Shown: positions 50,469 through 60,126, counted from the stretch's first letter. The stretch: DNA of 64,000 bases from Chryseobacterium formosum (GCF_026460885.1 NZ_JAOVZW010000015.1:247986-311985); one strand, 5' to 3'. A program made the numbers and translations. Notes: generated by a model from the letters alone, not told the origin.

Positions 50469-50514
50469 GGGAAACTCAAATTCAAATATCAAATTAATTA
50501 TTAATTATTATTTT

Positions 50515-51516
50515 TTAGTTTTCTAATTTATCTAAGAACGGATAGTTTTCCTGAGCATAAACATACTCGTAAACTTTCTCTGCATCAGGATATGGAGAAT
50601 TTTCCATGAACTCGATGCATTCTTCTACAAAATCTCTTGATTTGTTATCTGTAGCTTCCAATTCTTCTTCAGTTTCCCAGTTGTTTTCTAAGATTCTTGC
50701 TTTGATTAATTCAATTGGATCATCTTTTTTTGCAATAGCAACTTCATCTTTAGATCTGTAAGGTTCAGCGTCAGACATTGAGTGACCTCTAAAACGATAA
50801 GTTCTAGCTTCGATAAAAGTTGGTCCATCTCCTCTTCTTGCTCTTTCAATAGCTTCGTAAGCAGCTTCAGCCACTTTTTCAGGATCCATTGCATCTACAG
50901 CAAGACAAGGCATTTCGTATCCTAAACCTAATTTATAGATGTCTTCGTGGTTTGCAGTTCTTTTTACAGAAGTTCCCATCGCATACTGATTGTTTTCAAC
51001 AACAAATACTACAGGAAGTTTCCAGTTCATTGCCATGTTGAAAGTTTCGTGAAGCGAACCTTGTCTTGCAGCACCATCTCCAAAGAAACAGATATTTACT
51101 GCTTTTCTGTCGAAATATTGATCTGCAAAAGCAATACCAGCTCCCAAAGGAATTTGTCCTCCAACAATACCATGACCTCCGTAGAAACGGTGTTCTTTGC
51201 TGAAAATGTGCATAGATCCACCCATACCTCCGGAAGTACCAGTAGCTTTACCACAAAGTTCTGCCATGATTCTTTTAGGATCTACTCCCATCGCCATTGG
51301 ATGGATGTGACATCTGTATGCAGTAATCATACTGTCTTTAGTTAAATCCATTGCATGCGTAAAACCAGCCGGAATAGCCTCCTGACCGTTGTACAAATGT
51401 AAAAAACCTCTGATTTTTTGTTTTAGATAAAGAGAACGGCATTTGTCTTCAAACCTTCTCCACATTGTCATATCTTCATACCACTTAAGGTATACCTCTT
51501 TAGAAAATTCTTTCAT
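50515..51516 (-). CDS. pdhA: pyruvate dehydrogenase E1 component, alpha subunit
   Basis: 333 residues. Thiamine diphosphate motif G-D-G-A-A-R-Q-G-S-L-H-E-T-F-N...E-N-N-Q-Y-A-M-G-T, the loop R-G-H-S-M-S-D-A-E-P-Y-R with phosphorylatable-type serines, and the substrate motif Y-R-C-H at T-A-Y-R-C-H-I-H. Decarboxylates pyruvate and loads lipoamide. The beta subunit gene is not adjacent, so this locus encodes E1-alpha and E2 only. Confidence 0.95.
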   Translation of the reverse strand: MKEFSKEVYLKWYEDMTMWRRFEDKCRSLYLKQKIRGFLHLYNGQEAIPAGFTHAMDLTKDSMITAYRCHIHPMAMGVDPKRIMAELCGKATGTSGGMGGSMHIFSKEHRFYGGHGIVGGQIPLGAGIAFADQYFDRKAVNICFFGDGAARQGSLHETFNMAMNWKLPVVFVVENNQYAMGTSVKRTANHEDIYKLGLGYEMPCLAVDAMDPEKVAEAAYEAIERARRGDGPTFIEARTYRFRGHSMSDAEPYRSKDEVAIAKKDDPIELIKARILENNWETEEELEATDNKSRDFVEECIEFMENSPYPDAEKVYEYVYAQENYPFLDKLEN

Positions 51517-51642
51517 GTGCGAGCTTCTTGCTTATTTATTATGAAATAGTTGAGCAAAAATATAAAAAAAACTTCGTTTTTATTATATGCACAGCAATAG
51601 TTTTTTTACTTATAATGTTATATTTACATTTCAAACTACTTT

Positions 51643-52290
51643 ATGGAAGAAAAAAAGACTTCATTTATACATATTATCTCAAGAATTATCTCAGATTTTT
51701 TTAATCCTTTAGTTTCATTGGTTATCTATTTTGTGTATTTCAGTATTCAGAATTACACCTTTAAAGAAGCTTTCACACACTTTTTACCAATTTTGCTTAT
51801 TACCATTCTTCCGGTAATTATCTGGATTGTTTGGAATGTAAAGACAGGTCGATATACCAATATGGATGTTTCCAATAGAGTTCAAAGAAAAACGCTATAT
51901 ATTTTTATTGCTGTGTGTATTATCTCTTATTTAGCTTTCAATTATATAAAAAATGGATTCATCGATTTTGTAATGCTGTTCATCCTAATTCTTTTATTCG
52001 CTTTACAGTTCAGTAATCTATATATAAAAAGCTCAATGCATACTGCTTTCAATGTTTTTGTGGCAGCATTATTTTTTGCATTTGATGTGAAAATTGGTTT
52101 TGTATGGCTTGCAATTGCGGCTTTGGTAGGAATTACGAGGATAATTTTAAAAAGACACACCGTAAAAGAAGTATTTATGGGTGCAGGAATCGCTATTTTG
52201 GTTTCTTTTATTTATCTTTATTGCAACAATAAGTATCAGCGCAATGATTTACCTACTGAGGTAATACCTGTAGAAACTACGATCAAGTAA
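51643..52290 (+). CDS. PAP2-superfamily-like membrane protein
   Basis: 215 residues, about 6 membrane helices. It has degenerate PAP2 motifs: N-R-V-Q-R-K (first), S-S-M-H-T (in place of P-S-G-H) and I-T-R-I-I-L-K-R-H-T-V-K-E (R-x5-H-x3-E in place of S-R-x5-H-x3-D). The His residues remain but the Ser-Gly and Asp are changed, so it may be a diverged or inactive lipid phosphatase. The next gene, BlaI-like, starts 50 bases downstream. Confidence 0.78.
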   Translation: MEEKKTSFIHIISRIISDFFNPLVSLVIYFVYFSIQNYTFKEAFTHFLPILLITILPVIIWIVWNVKTGRYTNMDVSNRVQRKTLYIFIAVCIISYLAFNYIKNGFIDFVMLFILILLFALQFSNLYIKSSMHTAFNVFVAALFFAFDVKIGFVWLAIAALVGITRIILKRHTVKEVFMGAGIAILVSFIYLYCNNKYQRNDLPTEVIPVETTIK

Positions 52291-52340
52291 ATAATTCTAT
52301 AATAGCGCTACTCTCTTTTTTATTAAATTTAAATTCAAAT

Positions 52341-52814
52341 ATGAAAATAAATCATCTTACCTCTGCCGAAGAAAATCTAATGAAGCTGTTTTGGAAACTA
52401 GAAAGCTTCTATTTAAAAGAAGTGATGGAACAACATCCTGAACCGAAACCACACCAAAATACCGTATCTACGTACTTAAAAATATTGGTTGAAAAAGGAT
52501 ATCTGTCAACAAAAAAAGAAGGAAGAATTTTCAAATATTCCGTAATTGTTCCTTTTGACGATTATAAAAAGTTTTTACTGAAAGAACTTTCACATCAATT
52601 TTTCAATAATTCAGGAAAAGAAATCTTGGAATTCTTATTTAATGAAAATCTAATTTCACAAAAAGATTTACAGTCTTATTTTGATTTAAAAATTGAAATG
52701 AAACCTGTGAAGACAAAAGAACCTAAACTTGAATACGCTGAGGAAATTCTGAATCCTAAAAAAGATAAAAAAGGAAAGGATAAGAAAAAGAAGAAGAAAA
52801 AGAGTGAAGATTAA
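52341..52814 (+). CDS. BlaI/MecI-family transcriptional regulator
   Basis: 157 residues. Winged HTH of the penicillinase repressor type: L-T-S-A-E-E-N-L-M-K-L-F-W-K-L...H-Q-N-T-V-S-T-Y-L-K-I-L-V-E-K-G-Y-L-S-T-K-K-E-G-R-I-F-K-Y. The tail from about residue 135 is very Lys-rich (K-D-K-K-G-K-D-K-K-K-K-K-K-K) and not part of the family. No BlaR1-like sensor peptidase is adjacent, so the usual signal route is absent or encoded elsewhere. Confidence 0.85.
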   Translation: MKINHLTSAEENLMKLFWKLESFYLKEVMEQHPEPKPHQNTVSTYLKILVEKGYLSTKKEGRIFKYSVIVPFDDYKKFLLKELSHQFFNNSGKEILEFLFNENLISQKDLQSYFDLKIEMKPVKTKEPKLEYAEEILNPKKDKKGKDKKKKKKKSED

Positions 52815-52899
52815 TTAGTTAATGGTTGTTGGGTTTTAGTTTTTGGAAAAACAGCCTAAAAAATTCAACTCATCAATTTCAAAAATAGAGACATAAAAA

Positions 52900-52919
52900 A
52901 AGCGGCTTAAAAGCCGCTT
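52900..52919. terminator. bidirectional terminator, BlaI-like / RRM protein
   Basis: AAGCGGCTT-AA-AAGCCGCTT, 9-base perfect stem, A-run before and T-rich after; between convergent genes. Confidence 0.85.
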
Positions 52920-52926
52920 CAATTTT

Positions 52927-53307
52927 TTACCAACGACTTCCGCCGCCTCCGTTACCTCCACGGTTGTTGTTGTTTCCGTAACCACCTCCAGAGTTACCTC
53001 CTCCACGGTTGTTACCATAACTTCCACCTCCGCTTCTGTTATTATCAAAGCTTCTTCTTGGTTTTTCTTCTCTTGGCTTAGCCTCAGACACGTTAAGAAT
53101 TTTACCGTTAAGTTCTTTTTGGTTAAGAGCCTCAATAGCTTGAGCTCCTTCTTCGTCACCCATTTCGATGAAACCGAAACCTCTAGAACGACCAGTTTCT
53201 CTGTCTGTTACGATTTTAGCAGATGATACATCGCCAAATTCTGCAAATAAGTCGTGCAACTCATACTCTTTAGTTGCGTAATTGATGTTTGAAACAAAAA
53301 TGTTCAT
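52927..53307 (-). CDS. RRM-domain RNA-binding protein, glycine-rich tail
   Basis: 126 residues. One RRM (1-80) with RNP2 M-N-I-F-V-S-N-I and RNP1 S-R-G-F-G-F-I-E-M, then a Gly/Asn/Arg-rich tail (G-G-G-S-Y-G-N-N-R-G-G-G). This is the plant/cyanobacterial-like cold-shock RNA-binding form common in Bacteroidota; likely an RNA chaperone. A long 5-prime region (about 250 bases to the divergent thioesterase) may contain leader-based thermoregulation, but no fold is evident. Confidence 0.93.
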   Translation of the reverse strand: MNIFVSNINYATKEYELHDLFAEFGDVSSAKIVTDRETGRSRGFGFIEMGDEEGAQAIEALNQKELNGKILNVSEAKPREEKPRRSFDNNRSGGGSYGNNRGGGNSGGGYGNNNNRGGNGGGGSRW

Positions 53308-53513
53308 TTTAAAAAAAATTAAAAATTAATATAAGTCTTGGTATATAAAAGAAAAGCAACATAATAAATGAACATAATATTGATTCCAAATATAAACAGG
53401 TGCAAGATACAATTAAAAACAATAAATCAAAACATTTTAAACATTTAATTCAAATCTATTCTAAACTATTCATAATACTCCTAAAACAGACGATTTTTTC
53501 ATTAAATATTTTT

Positions 53514-53543
53514 TTGAAAAACTCTTTTTTAAACCTAAATTTG
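53514..53543 (+). promoter_or_regulatory. promoter of thioesterase-regulator operon
   Basis: TTG (53514-53516), 19-base spacer, TAAATTTG (53536-53543), an exact consensus. The -7 box overlaps a GTG that could otherwise be taken as start codon, which rules that GTG out. Confidence 0.8.
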
Positions 53544-53563
53544 TGCTGAAAACATTCAAAAAC

Positions 53564-53965
53564 ATGAATTATCATACTAGAAAATGGGTAAAGCCCGAAG
53601 ATTTGAATCCTAACCAATCACTTTTCGGAGGAAGATTGCTGCAATGGATTGATGAAGAAGCTGCCTTATATGCTGTTATTCAGCTCGAAAACAAAAAAAT
53701 CGTCACCAAGTTTATTTCAGAAATCAACTTTGTAAGTTCAGCAAAACAAGGTGATATTATTGAAATCGGAATTGAGGTAACAAAATTCGGTTCAACTTCT
53801 CTTACACTTGCTTGTCAGGTTAGAAATAAAATGACGCATCAGACCATTATTACTGTTGACAGAATCGTTATGGTCAACCTTGACGAAGACGGAAATCCTG
53901 CTCCACACGGTAAAACTCAGGTTGAATTTGTGAAAGACAGAATTAAACCTAAAGAAGAATTATGA
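53564..53965 (+). CDS. acyl-CoA thioesterase (hotdog fold)
   Basis: 133 residues. Hotdog motif N-P-N-Q-S-L-F-G-G-R-L-L-Q-W-I-D-E-E-A, the YciA/acyl-CoA hydrolase helix with catalytic Asp, and F-V-S-S-A-K-Q-G-D-I-I-E. Hydrolyses acyl-CoAs in the cytosol. ATG 53564 is the start because the only upstream alternative (GTG 53543) lies in the promoter. Overlaps the next gene by 4 bases (ATGA), implying coupled translation although the functions look unrelated. Confidence 0.9.
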   Translation: MNYHTRKWVKPEDLNPNQSLFGGRLLQWIDEEAALYAVIQLENKKIVTKFISEINFVSSAKQGDIIEIGIEVTKFGSTSLTLACQVRNKMTHQTIITVDRIVMVNLDEDGNPAPHGKTQVEFVKDRIKPKEEL

Positions 53966-54522
53966 AAATTTTCATAAAAAATATGGTCTGTGGTAGGTGT
54001 ATTTCTGCAGTTGCCAATATTTTTGATGAATTTAATATAAAAATCTCCAACATCAGTTTAGGTGATGTAGAAACCGACTCTGAGATTTCTGAAAAACATA
54101 TAGAATCGATAGAAAATCGTTTATTAGAAACGGGTTTTGAAAGAATTAAAGATATTTCGCAACAACTCGTCGATAAAATTAAAAATTTAATCATCATTAA
54201 AATCGGAAAATTGGATATTGATGAGAATTTTTTGTTGTCAAAATTCTTAAGTCCTGAGTTAAACAAAGATTACAGTTCTCTTTCTAAAACATTTTCACAA
54301 AACGAAAATATTACAGTTGAACAGTTTTTCATTCTTCAAAAAATTGAAAAGGTAAAAGAATTATTGCTTTACAACGAATTTAATCTGACGGAAATTGCCG
54401 GAAAATTAGGTTATAAAAGTGTTCAACATTTATCTTCACAATTCAAAACGACTACTGGCTTCACTCCTACCGAATTTAAAAAACTTAAAGTTCACAATAG
54501 AAAGCCACTTGATAAGGTTTGA
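53962..54522 (+). CDS. AraC-like regulator with HMA-like metal-binding N terminus
   Basis: 186 residues: the N-terminal ~65 residues read M-K-I-F-I-K-N-M-V-C-G-R-C-I-S-A-V, a heavy-metal-associated-like fold with a C-x-x-C pair, and the C-terminal ~75 residues are a single AraC-type HTH (L-T-E-I-A-G-K-L-G-Y-K-S-V-Q-H-L-S-S-Q-F-K). A ~45-residue helical linker joins them. Together with copA 220 bases downstream it most likely is a copper- or silver-sensing activator. No separate metal sensor is adjacent. Confidence 0.85.
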   Translation: MKIFIKNMVCGRCISAVANIFDEFNIKISNISLGDVETDSEISEKHIESIENRLLETGFERIKDISQQLVDKIKNLIIIKIGKLDIDENFLLSKFLSPELNKDYSSLSKTFSQNENITVEQFFILQKIEKVKELLLYNEFNLTEIAGKLGYKSVQHLSSQFKTTTGFTPTEFKKLKVHNRKPLDKV

Positions 54523-54524
54523 TC

Positions 54525-54580
54525 GTTTTAGTGTTTTAGTGTTTTAGTGTTTTAGTGTTTTAGTGTTTTAGTGTTTTAGT
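54525..54580. repeat. 7 x 8-base tandem repeat (GTTTTAGT)
   Basis: Seven perfect head-to-tail copies of GTTTTAGT beginning 2 bases after the AraC-like stop codon and 161 bases before copA. Contiguous simple repeats of this kind change copy number by slippage. Confidence 0.95.
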
Positions 54581-54741
54581 GCAAAATTAATTGTATCAAG
54601 ATTTCAATTTTAAAGACTCTAGAACGCTCAAACTCTCCCACTCTTTCACTCAAAACTCTCCAAAATATTGTAAACATTATCCCTAAATTTATAACAGCTT
54701 ACAAAATCCTTTTCGGAAATTTGTACTATAAATTTAGAATC

Positions 54742-57474
54742 ATGCACCAACAATATAAAGTTTTAGGAATGACCTGTTCAGGTTGTCAAAAAAAGATTTC
54801 AGAAAAACTCAACAGTTTAGACGGAATTTCAGCTGATGTCAATCTTGAAAAAAGCACCGTTGAAATACATTCAGATAAAGAAATCAATTTAATGGAACTC
54901 AATCAATTGCTTTCTGAGATTGGAAATTATAAACTTGAAGATTCAAAAAATCCTTATAGTTCTTTTGTAAAACCACAAGATCGAGTTTCTCCATCATCCG
55001 TTTATTATTGCCCGATGGAATGTGAAGGCGATAAAGTCTATTTCCAGCAGGGAAAAAGATGTCCGACTTGTAATATGTTCTTAGTTCCGATTGAAGAAAA
55101 ACTGGCAAAAGATCCGAATTATAAACCCACTTATTCCTCTTCCAATCTTCCCGAAAACTTCAAAGACAATATCGGAAAATATTACTGTCCGATGTTTTGC
55201 GAAGATGATAAAATATATGATGAAAAAACCGATTGTCCGGTTTGCCACATGCATTTAGAAGAAATTACGGAAGATTTGGTTAAAAATTCTTCATCTCATT
55301 CCCATCATCACAATCCTCAACATGAAGCGCCAAAAGTTACCGACGACATGGCTGGAAAATATTATTGCCCGATGTTTTGTGAAGGAGACAAAACTTATGA
55401 CAGTAATGTTGGTTGCCCCGTTTGCGGAATGGATCTGGTAAAATATCCTGAAAAAGGTGAAGAAGAAACAGATGATACTTATATAATTTTAAAGAGAAAA
55501 TTCATCATTTCTTTAGCATTTACAATTCCCGTTTTTATCCTTTCAATGGGTGGAATGTTCATTGATTTTCCTTTTTCCCATCAAATTCAGGGGATTTTTG
55601 AATTAATTCTCACGTTACCCGTTTTATTCTATTCCGGATGGTTTTTAATGAAAAGAGGTTTTATTTCTTTTAAAACATGGAATTTAAACATGTTCAGTTT
55701 AATCGCTTTGGGCGTTGCAGCAGCATTTATTTTCAGTATTGTTGCATTAGCTTTTCCCGATTTGCTTCCTCATGAAATTCGAGGACACAATCATGAAATT
55801 CCACTTTATTTTGAAGCAGTTTGCGTTATTATGACTTTGGTAATTCTTGGACAGTTAATGGAAGCTTTAGCTCATAAAAAAACAGGAAATGCCATTAAAG
55901 AACTCATGAATCTTTCTCCAGATGAAGCCAATTTAATTTTTAATAATGAAGAGAAAAAAGTTCCGCTTTCTGAAGTGAAAATTGGAGATTTACTAAAAGT
56001 AAAACCTGGCGAAAAAATTCCTGTTGATGGAAAAATTATTGAAGGAAGTTCCGTCGTTGACGAAAGTATGATTACTGGAGAGCCCATTCCTGTTGAGAAA
56101 AATATTGACGATCAAGTAACTTCAGGAACTATCAACGGAAATCAGGTTTTCATAATGAAAGCTGAAAAAGTGGGTGATGAAACTCTACTTTCCAAGATTA
56201 TAAAAATGGTGAATGATGCAAGCAGAAGCCGTGCTCCGATTCAGAAACTGACTGATAAAGTGGCAAAAGTTTTTGTTCCGGCTGTAATATTTATTGCAGT
56301 TCTTACATTTATTTTATGGCAGATTTTTGGTCCTGAAAATCAGAAAACATTGTTTGCTTTCGTTAATGCTGTTGCGGTTCTCATTGTGGCTTGTCCGTGT
56401 GCTTTAGGTTTGGCAACGCCAATGTCTTTGATGGTCGGAATTGGTAAAGGAGCCAAAAACGGAATCCTTATCAAAAATGCCGAAGCTCTTGAATTAATGA
56501 ATAAAGTAAACGTTCTAATCACCGATAAAACAGGAACTTTAACTGAAGGAAAACCATCGTTAGAACATATAGAAATTACAAACAATTCTGACCAAAATTT
56601 AATTTTAAAATTAGCCTATTCTTTAAATCAAAATTCAGAACATCCTTTATCAAATGCTGTCATTAAAAAATCAAAAGACGAAAATATTCATGCTGAGAAA
56701 GTTGAAAAATTTGAAAATATTTCCGGAAAAGGCGTAAAAGGAATTATCAATGGAAAAACGGTTCATTTAGGAAATGAAAATCTTTTAGTTACCCATAAAA
56801 TTCAGATTCCTGAAGATTTAAAACTAAAAGCTACAGAAATACAGTCTAAAGCTCACACTATTTCATACATCACTCAAGAAAATGAGGTTTTAGGATTTAT
56901 TAGTTTTACTGATAAAATCAAAGAAAGTTCGAAAAAAGCCGTTCAGTATTTGTTAAATGATGGAATTGATGTTATCATGATGACCGGAGACAACGAAAAT
57001 ACCGCAAAAGCAGTCGCTGATGAATTGGGAATCAAACATTTTAAAGCCAATTGTCTTCCGGAAGATAAATTGAATGAAGTAAAAAAACTTCAGCAACAAG
57101 GAAAGATTGTAGCAATGACCGGTGACGGAATAAACGACTCTCCTGCTCTTGCACAGGCAAACATTGGAATTGCAATGGGAACAGGAACTGATGTCGCGAT
57201 TGAAACAGCAGAGATTACTTTATTGAAAGGCGATATTTTAGGAATTGCAAAGGCAAAAATTTTAAGCGAAAAACTGTTGAAAAATATCAAAGAAAATTTA
57301 TTTTTTGCATTCATTTATAATGTTTTGGGAATTCCGATTGCGGCAGGATTGTTGTATCCGTTTTTTGGAATTTTATTGTCTCCGATGATTGCGGCAGCAG
57401 CGATGAGTTGTAGTTCATTATCTGTAATTTTAAATTCACTGAGATTAAATTCTGTTGATTTGGATATCAAATAA
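54742..57474 (+). CDS. copA: copper-translocating P-type ATPase
   Basis: 910 residues: one N-terminal HMA domain (G-M-T-C-S-G-C), three cysteine-rich heavy-metal-binding modules (Y-Y-C-P-M-x-C-E-x-D...C-P-x-C near residues 85, 147 and 208), then 8 membrane helices with the ion-binding C-P-C (V-A-C-P-C-A-L-G), phosphorylation site D-K-T-G-T, T-G-E-P actuator loop and G-D-G-I-N-D. Exports Cu(I)/Ag(I) from the cytosol. The frame can start at TTG 54721, but ATG 54742 begins the HMA domain properly. The His-rich segment H-S-H-H-H-N-P-Q-H adds metal ligands. Confidence 0.95.
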   Translation: MHQQYKVLGMTCSGCQKKISEKLNSLDGISADVNLEKSTVEIHSDKEINLMELNQLLSEIGNYKLEDSKNPYSSFVKPQDRVSPSSVYYCPMECEGDKVYFQQGKRCPTCNMFLVPIEEKLAKDPNYKPTYSSSNLPENFKDNIGKYYCPMFCEDDKIYDEKTDCPVCHMHLEEITEDLVKNSSSHSHHHNPQHEAPKVTDDMAGKYYCPMFCEGDKTYDSNVGCPVCGMDLVKYPEKGEEETDDTYIILKRKFIISLAFTIPVFILSMGGMFIDFPFSHQIQGIFELILTLPVLFYSGWFLMKRGFISFKTWNLNMFSLIALGVAAAFIFSIVALAFPDLLPHEIRGHNHEIPLYFEAVCVIMTLVILGQLMEALAHKKTGNAIKELMNLSPDEANLIFNNEEKKVPLSEVKIGDLLKVKPGEKIPVDGKIIEGSSVVDESMITGEPIPVEKNIDDQVTSGTINGNQVFIMKAEKVGDETLLSKIIKMVNDASRSRAPIQKLTDKVAKVFVPAVIFIAVLTFILWQIFGPENQKTLFAFVNAVAVLIVACPCALGLATPMSLMVGIGKGAKNGILIKNAEALELMNKVNVLITDKTGTLTEGKPSLEHIEITNNSDQNLILKLAYSLNQNSEHPLSNAVIKKSKDENIHAEKVEKFENISGKGVKGIINGKTVHLGNENLLVTHKIQIPEDLKLKATEIQSKAHTISYITQENEVLGFISFTDKIKESSKKAVQYLLNDGIDVIMMTGDNENTAKAVADELGIKHFKANCLPEDKLNEVKKLQQQGKIVAMTGDGINDSPALAQANIGIAMGTGTDVAIETAEITLLKGDILGIAKAKILSEKLLKNIKENLFFAFIYNVLGIPIAAGLLYPFFGILLSPMIAAAAMSCSSLSVILNSLRLNSVDLDIK

Positions 57475-57481
57475 TTAAACA

Positions 57482-57539
57482 TCTCGCAGATTAAGCTGAT
57501 TTAGCAGATCTTAATAATCTTTATAAAAAATCTGCGAGA
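57482..57539. repeat. extragenic inverted repeat
   Basis: TCTCGCAGATT at 57482-57492 is the inverse complement of AATCTGCGAGA at 57529-57539; the inner part repeats CTGATTTAGCAGAT-like words. Lies between copA and DUF72. Confidence 0.85.
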
Positions 57540-57551
57540 GACAAATAAAAT

Positions 57552-58277
57552 ATGGAAAAAGAAAATATTTACATCGGCTGTTCAGGTTTCTACAATAATG
57601 ATTGGAAAGGCTCATTATATCCCGAAGATGCCAAAAGTAAAGACTTTCTGACTCTGTATTCTAAAGAATTTAATGCTGTTGAAATCAACTCTACTTTCTA
57701 TAGAAAACCGACTGCAAAAACTTTGTTGAAATGGTTTGATGAAACTCCAAATGATTTCAAATTTTTTATAAAAATTCCAAAAACAATTTCACATGAAAAA
57801 CGTTTGAGAGATTGTAAAGAAGAGATTCAGGAGTTTTGTGAGCACATTCAAAATAACTTAAAAGAAAAACTTTCCGGATTTTTATATCAATTTCCGCCCT
57901 CATTTAAAAATACAAATGAAAATTTAGATTTAATCTTAAAAAATTTAGATTTTGGGTATTTAAATGTGATTGAATTTCGACATAATTCTTGGTGGAATGA
58001 TGAAACTTATTCAGCTTTAAAAACAAAAAATATTATTTTCTCCAGTGTAAGTTTTCCTGGAAATCTTCCGGATGATTTTATTATTAATCACCCAGAATTA
58101 TTTTATTATCGTCTTCATGGAAAACCTGTGCTTTATAAATCGGAATATTCTGAAAATGAACTCAATGATTTAGCTCAAAACATCTTAAAATCAGGAAGAA
58201 AGGGTTTTATTTTCTTCAATAATACTTGGGGAACCGCTGCTGTAAAAAATGCAATTCAACTGAAAAAATATCTTTAA
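57552..58277 (+). CDS. DUF72-domain protein
   Basis: 241 residues, normal length for the YecE/DUF72 TIM-barrel family. Opens I-Y-I-G-C-S-G-F-Y-N-N-D-W-K-G-S-L-Y-P and has the conserved F-N-A-V-E-I-N-S-T-F-Y and Y-Y-R-L-H-G-K-P. No enzymatic activity is established for this family. Cytosolic. Confidence 0.93.
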   Translation: MEKENIYIGCSGFYNNDWKGSLYPEDAKSKDFLTLYSKEFNAVEINSTFYRKPTAKTLLKWFDETPNDFKFFIKIPKTISHEKRLRDCKEEIQEFCEHIQNNLKEKLSGFLYQFPPSFKNTNENLDLILKNLDFGYLNVIEFRHNSWWNDETYSALKTKNIIFSSVSFPGNLPDDFIINHPELFYYRLHGKPVLYKSEYSENELNDLAQNILKSGRKGFIFFNNTWGTAAVKNAIQLKKYL

Positions 58278-58395
58278 AATAATTTTAATTAAAATTTCAT
58301 TAAAACGTGAAATTATTAGAAAAATGGTATTATATTTGTTAACTAAATTTTGTAAAATTTAACAATTTTTAACAACTTAATTTCCATCAATCTTT

Positions 58396-59259
58396 ATGAA
58401 AAAAACTTTTGCGGAAAAGTCTGTATGCAAGACTTTTCTAAGGATGATTACAGTGGTAACTGTGACATCAACCCTATTTACAGGATGCAACCAAAAAATC
58501 GAAGTAAAAGAAACTGAAAAAATTCTTTCGAATCTGCCTCCCACCGCAAAAGTCCCCAGAATAGATGATGAAAATGTACCAACAGATAAAAGAGTTATCT
58601 ACTTAACTTTTGATGATGGTCCCAATCGTGGAACCGAAAATCTTTTGAAAATTTTACACAAAAGAAATGTCACTGCAACTGCTTTTCTTATCGGAAAACA
58701 CGCTTCAGATAGCAAAAGACAAAAAGAAGATTTCGAAAAAATGAGAACTGATGGATTGCTTGAAATTGCCAATCATAGTTATGCTCATGCTCACAATAAA
58801 TATTCAGATTTTTATAAAAATCCTGAAGCTGTTTTAAAAGATTTTGATATTGCAAAAGACAGCTTAAAACTTCCCGGAAAAATCGCAAGAACACCTGGAA
58901 GAAATATTTGGAGATTAAATAATATCAATGTGACCGATATTAAAAGTTCTTCTTTATCAGCTGACAGATTGAAAACAGAAGGTTACAAAGTAATCGGTTG
59001 GGATCTTGAATGGAAGCCAAACAATAAAATGCAGCTTAAAGGAAATCATCAGGAAATGCTGAAAAAAGTTGACAGCATTTTCTTTAATGATCTTGAAAAA
59101 ACATCGAGACATTTGGTTTTTCTTACACATGATCAATATCTTACCGATGCGGATTCTATTAATGAATTGGATTTATTTATAGAAAAACTACAGAAATCTA
59201 ATCGTTTTGTTTTCAGGAAAATATCGGCTTATCCGAAAATCAATGATATTCTGAATTAA
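58396..59259 (+). CDS. polysaccharide deacetylase-family lipoprotein
   Basis: 287 residues with a lipoprotein signal (S-T-L-F-T-G-C, Cys about residue 31). NodB domain: T-F-D-D-G-P-N-R-G (D-D metal motif, about 76-84) and A-N-H-S-Y-A-H-A-H (H-x3-H type metal ligands, about 126-134), then R-T-P-G-R-N and L-T-H-D near the end. Deacetylates N-acetyl sugars of peptidoglycan or surface polysaccharide in the periplasm. The spacing of the second motif is standard. Confidence 0.9.
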   Translation: MKKTFAEKSVCKTFLRMITVVTVTSTLFTGCNQKIEVKETEKILSNLPPTAKVPRIDDENVPTDKRVIYLTFDDGPNRGTENLLKILHKRNVTATAFLIGKHASDSKRQKEDFEKMRTDGLLEIANHSYAHAHNKYSDFYKNPEAVLKDFDIAKDSLKLPGKIARTPGRNIWRLNNINVTDIKSSSLSADRLKTEGYKVIGWDLEWKPNNKMQLKGNHQEMLKKVDSIFFNDLEKTSRHLVFLTHDQYLTDADSINELDLFIEKLQKSNRFVFRKISAYPKINDILN

Positions 59260-59270
59260 TTTTTAAGTTT

Positions 59271-59412
59271 CCACAGATACACAGATTATTTTGCCACGAA
59301 TACACTAATTTTATAATTAAAAAGTCATTAAGGATAATTGATTCGTGTATTCGTGGCATTTTTACAACAGATATTATTTTCAATCATCCGTGAAAATCTG
59401 TGCAATCTGTGG
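59271..59412. repeat. nested extragenic palindrome
   Basis: Outer arms CCACAGATACACAGATT (59271-59287) and AATCTGTGCAATCTGTGG (59395-59412) are imperfect inverse complements; inside, TGCCACGAATACAC (59292-59305) pairs perfectly with GTGTATTCGTGGCA (59345-59358). The element fills the gap before the YggS gene and contains no frame. Confidence 0.85.
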
Positions 59413-59466
59413 GATTTCATATTTAAATTATTCTTTTTTCATTTTAAAATTCAGAAATTTGCATTT

Positions 59467-60126
59467 ATGAGTATTCAAGAAAATTATAATAATATAAAAA
59501 GTCAGCTTTCGGAAAATGTTGAATTGGTTGCGGTTTCAAAAACACATTCTGTTTCTGCAATTCAGGAGGTTTATAATCTCGGACAAAGAGTTTTTGGTGA
59601 AAATAAAGTACAGGAACTGACCGAAAAATATCCTTTGTTACCAAAAGATATTCAGTGGCATTTGATCGGGCATCTTCAAACCAATAAAGTAAAATATATT
59701 GCGGAATTTATTGACACTATTCAAAGTGTAGATTCTGAGAAACTTTTAAACGAAATCAATAAAGAAGCGGCAAAACATAACCGTAAGATTAAGGTTTTAC
59801 TTCAGGTAAAAATTGCTGAAGAAGAAAGCAAATTCGGCTTGGAGATTGTTGAAGCTAAAGATTTATTTCAAAAATTCGCTAACGGAGAATTTACCAATGT
59901 TGAAATCACTGGTTTAATGGGAATGGCAACATTTACAGAAGATGAAACTCAAATCAGAAAAGAGTTTTCAGTTTTAAAAAGTCTTTTCGATGAATTAAAT
60001 CAGACTCAAAAATTAGAAACCCTATCGATGGGAATGAGTGATGACTTTCTGATTGCAATTGAGAGCGGAGCTAATTCAATTCGTGTAGGTTCTGCAATTT
60101 TCGGGAGAAGAGATTACTCAATATAG
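59467..60126 (+). CDS. YggS-family PLP homeostasis protein
   Basis: 219 residues, normal. PLP Lys in L-V-A-V-S-K-T-H (about 28), F-G-E-N-K-V-Q-E-L, W-H-L-I-G-H-L-Q-T-N-K, M-S-M-G-M-S-D-D-F, and R-V-G-S-A-I-F-G. Cytosolic, buffers free PLP and affects amino acid metabolism. Start ATG 59467; an upstream in-frame ATG (59338) would translate the palindromic repeat and add 43 residues not found in the family. The sigma-54 regulator follows after 56 bases. Confidence 0.95.
   Translation: MSIQENYNNIKSQLSENVELVAVSKTHSVSAIQEVYNLGQRVFGENKVQELTEKYPLLPKDIQWHLIGHLQTNKVKYIAEFIDTIQSVDSEKLLNEINKEAAKHNRKIKVLLQVKIAEEESKFGLEIVEAKDLFQKFANGEFTNVEITGLMGMATFTEDETQIRKEFSVLKSLFDELNQTQKLETLSMGMSDDFLIAIESGANSIRVGSAIFGRRDYSI

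Noticed and set aside
49902..50504. Rightward frame of 200 codons opposite pdhC
   Set aside because: Mirrors the repeated lipoyl domains of pdhC (same words twice) and is only an antisense shadow.
54525..54580. GTTTTAGT repeats as CRISPR or regulatory array
   Set aside because: Contiguous 8-base units with no spacers; a simple sequence repeat.
59338..59466. N-terminal extension of YggS
   Set aside because: It translates through the extragenic palindrome and is absent from the family.
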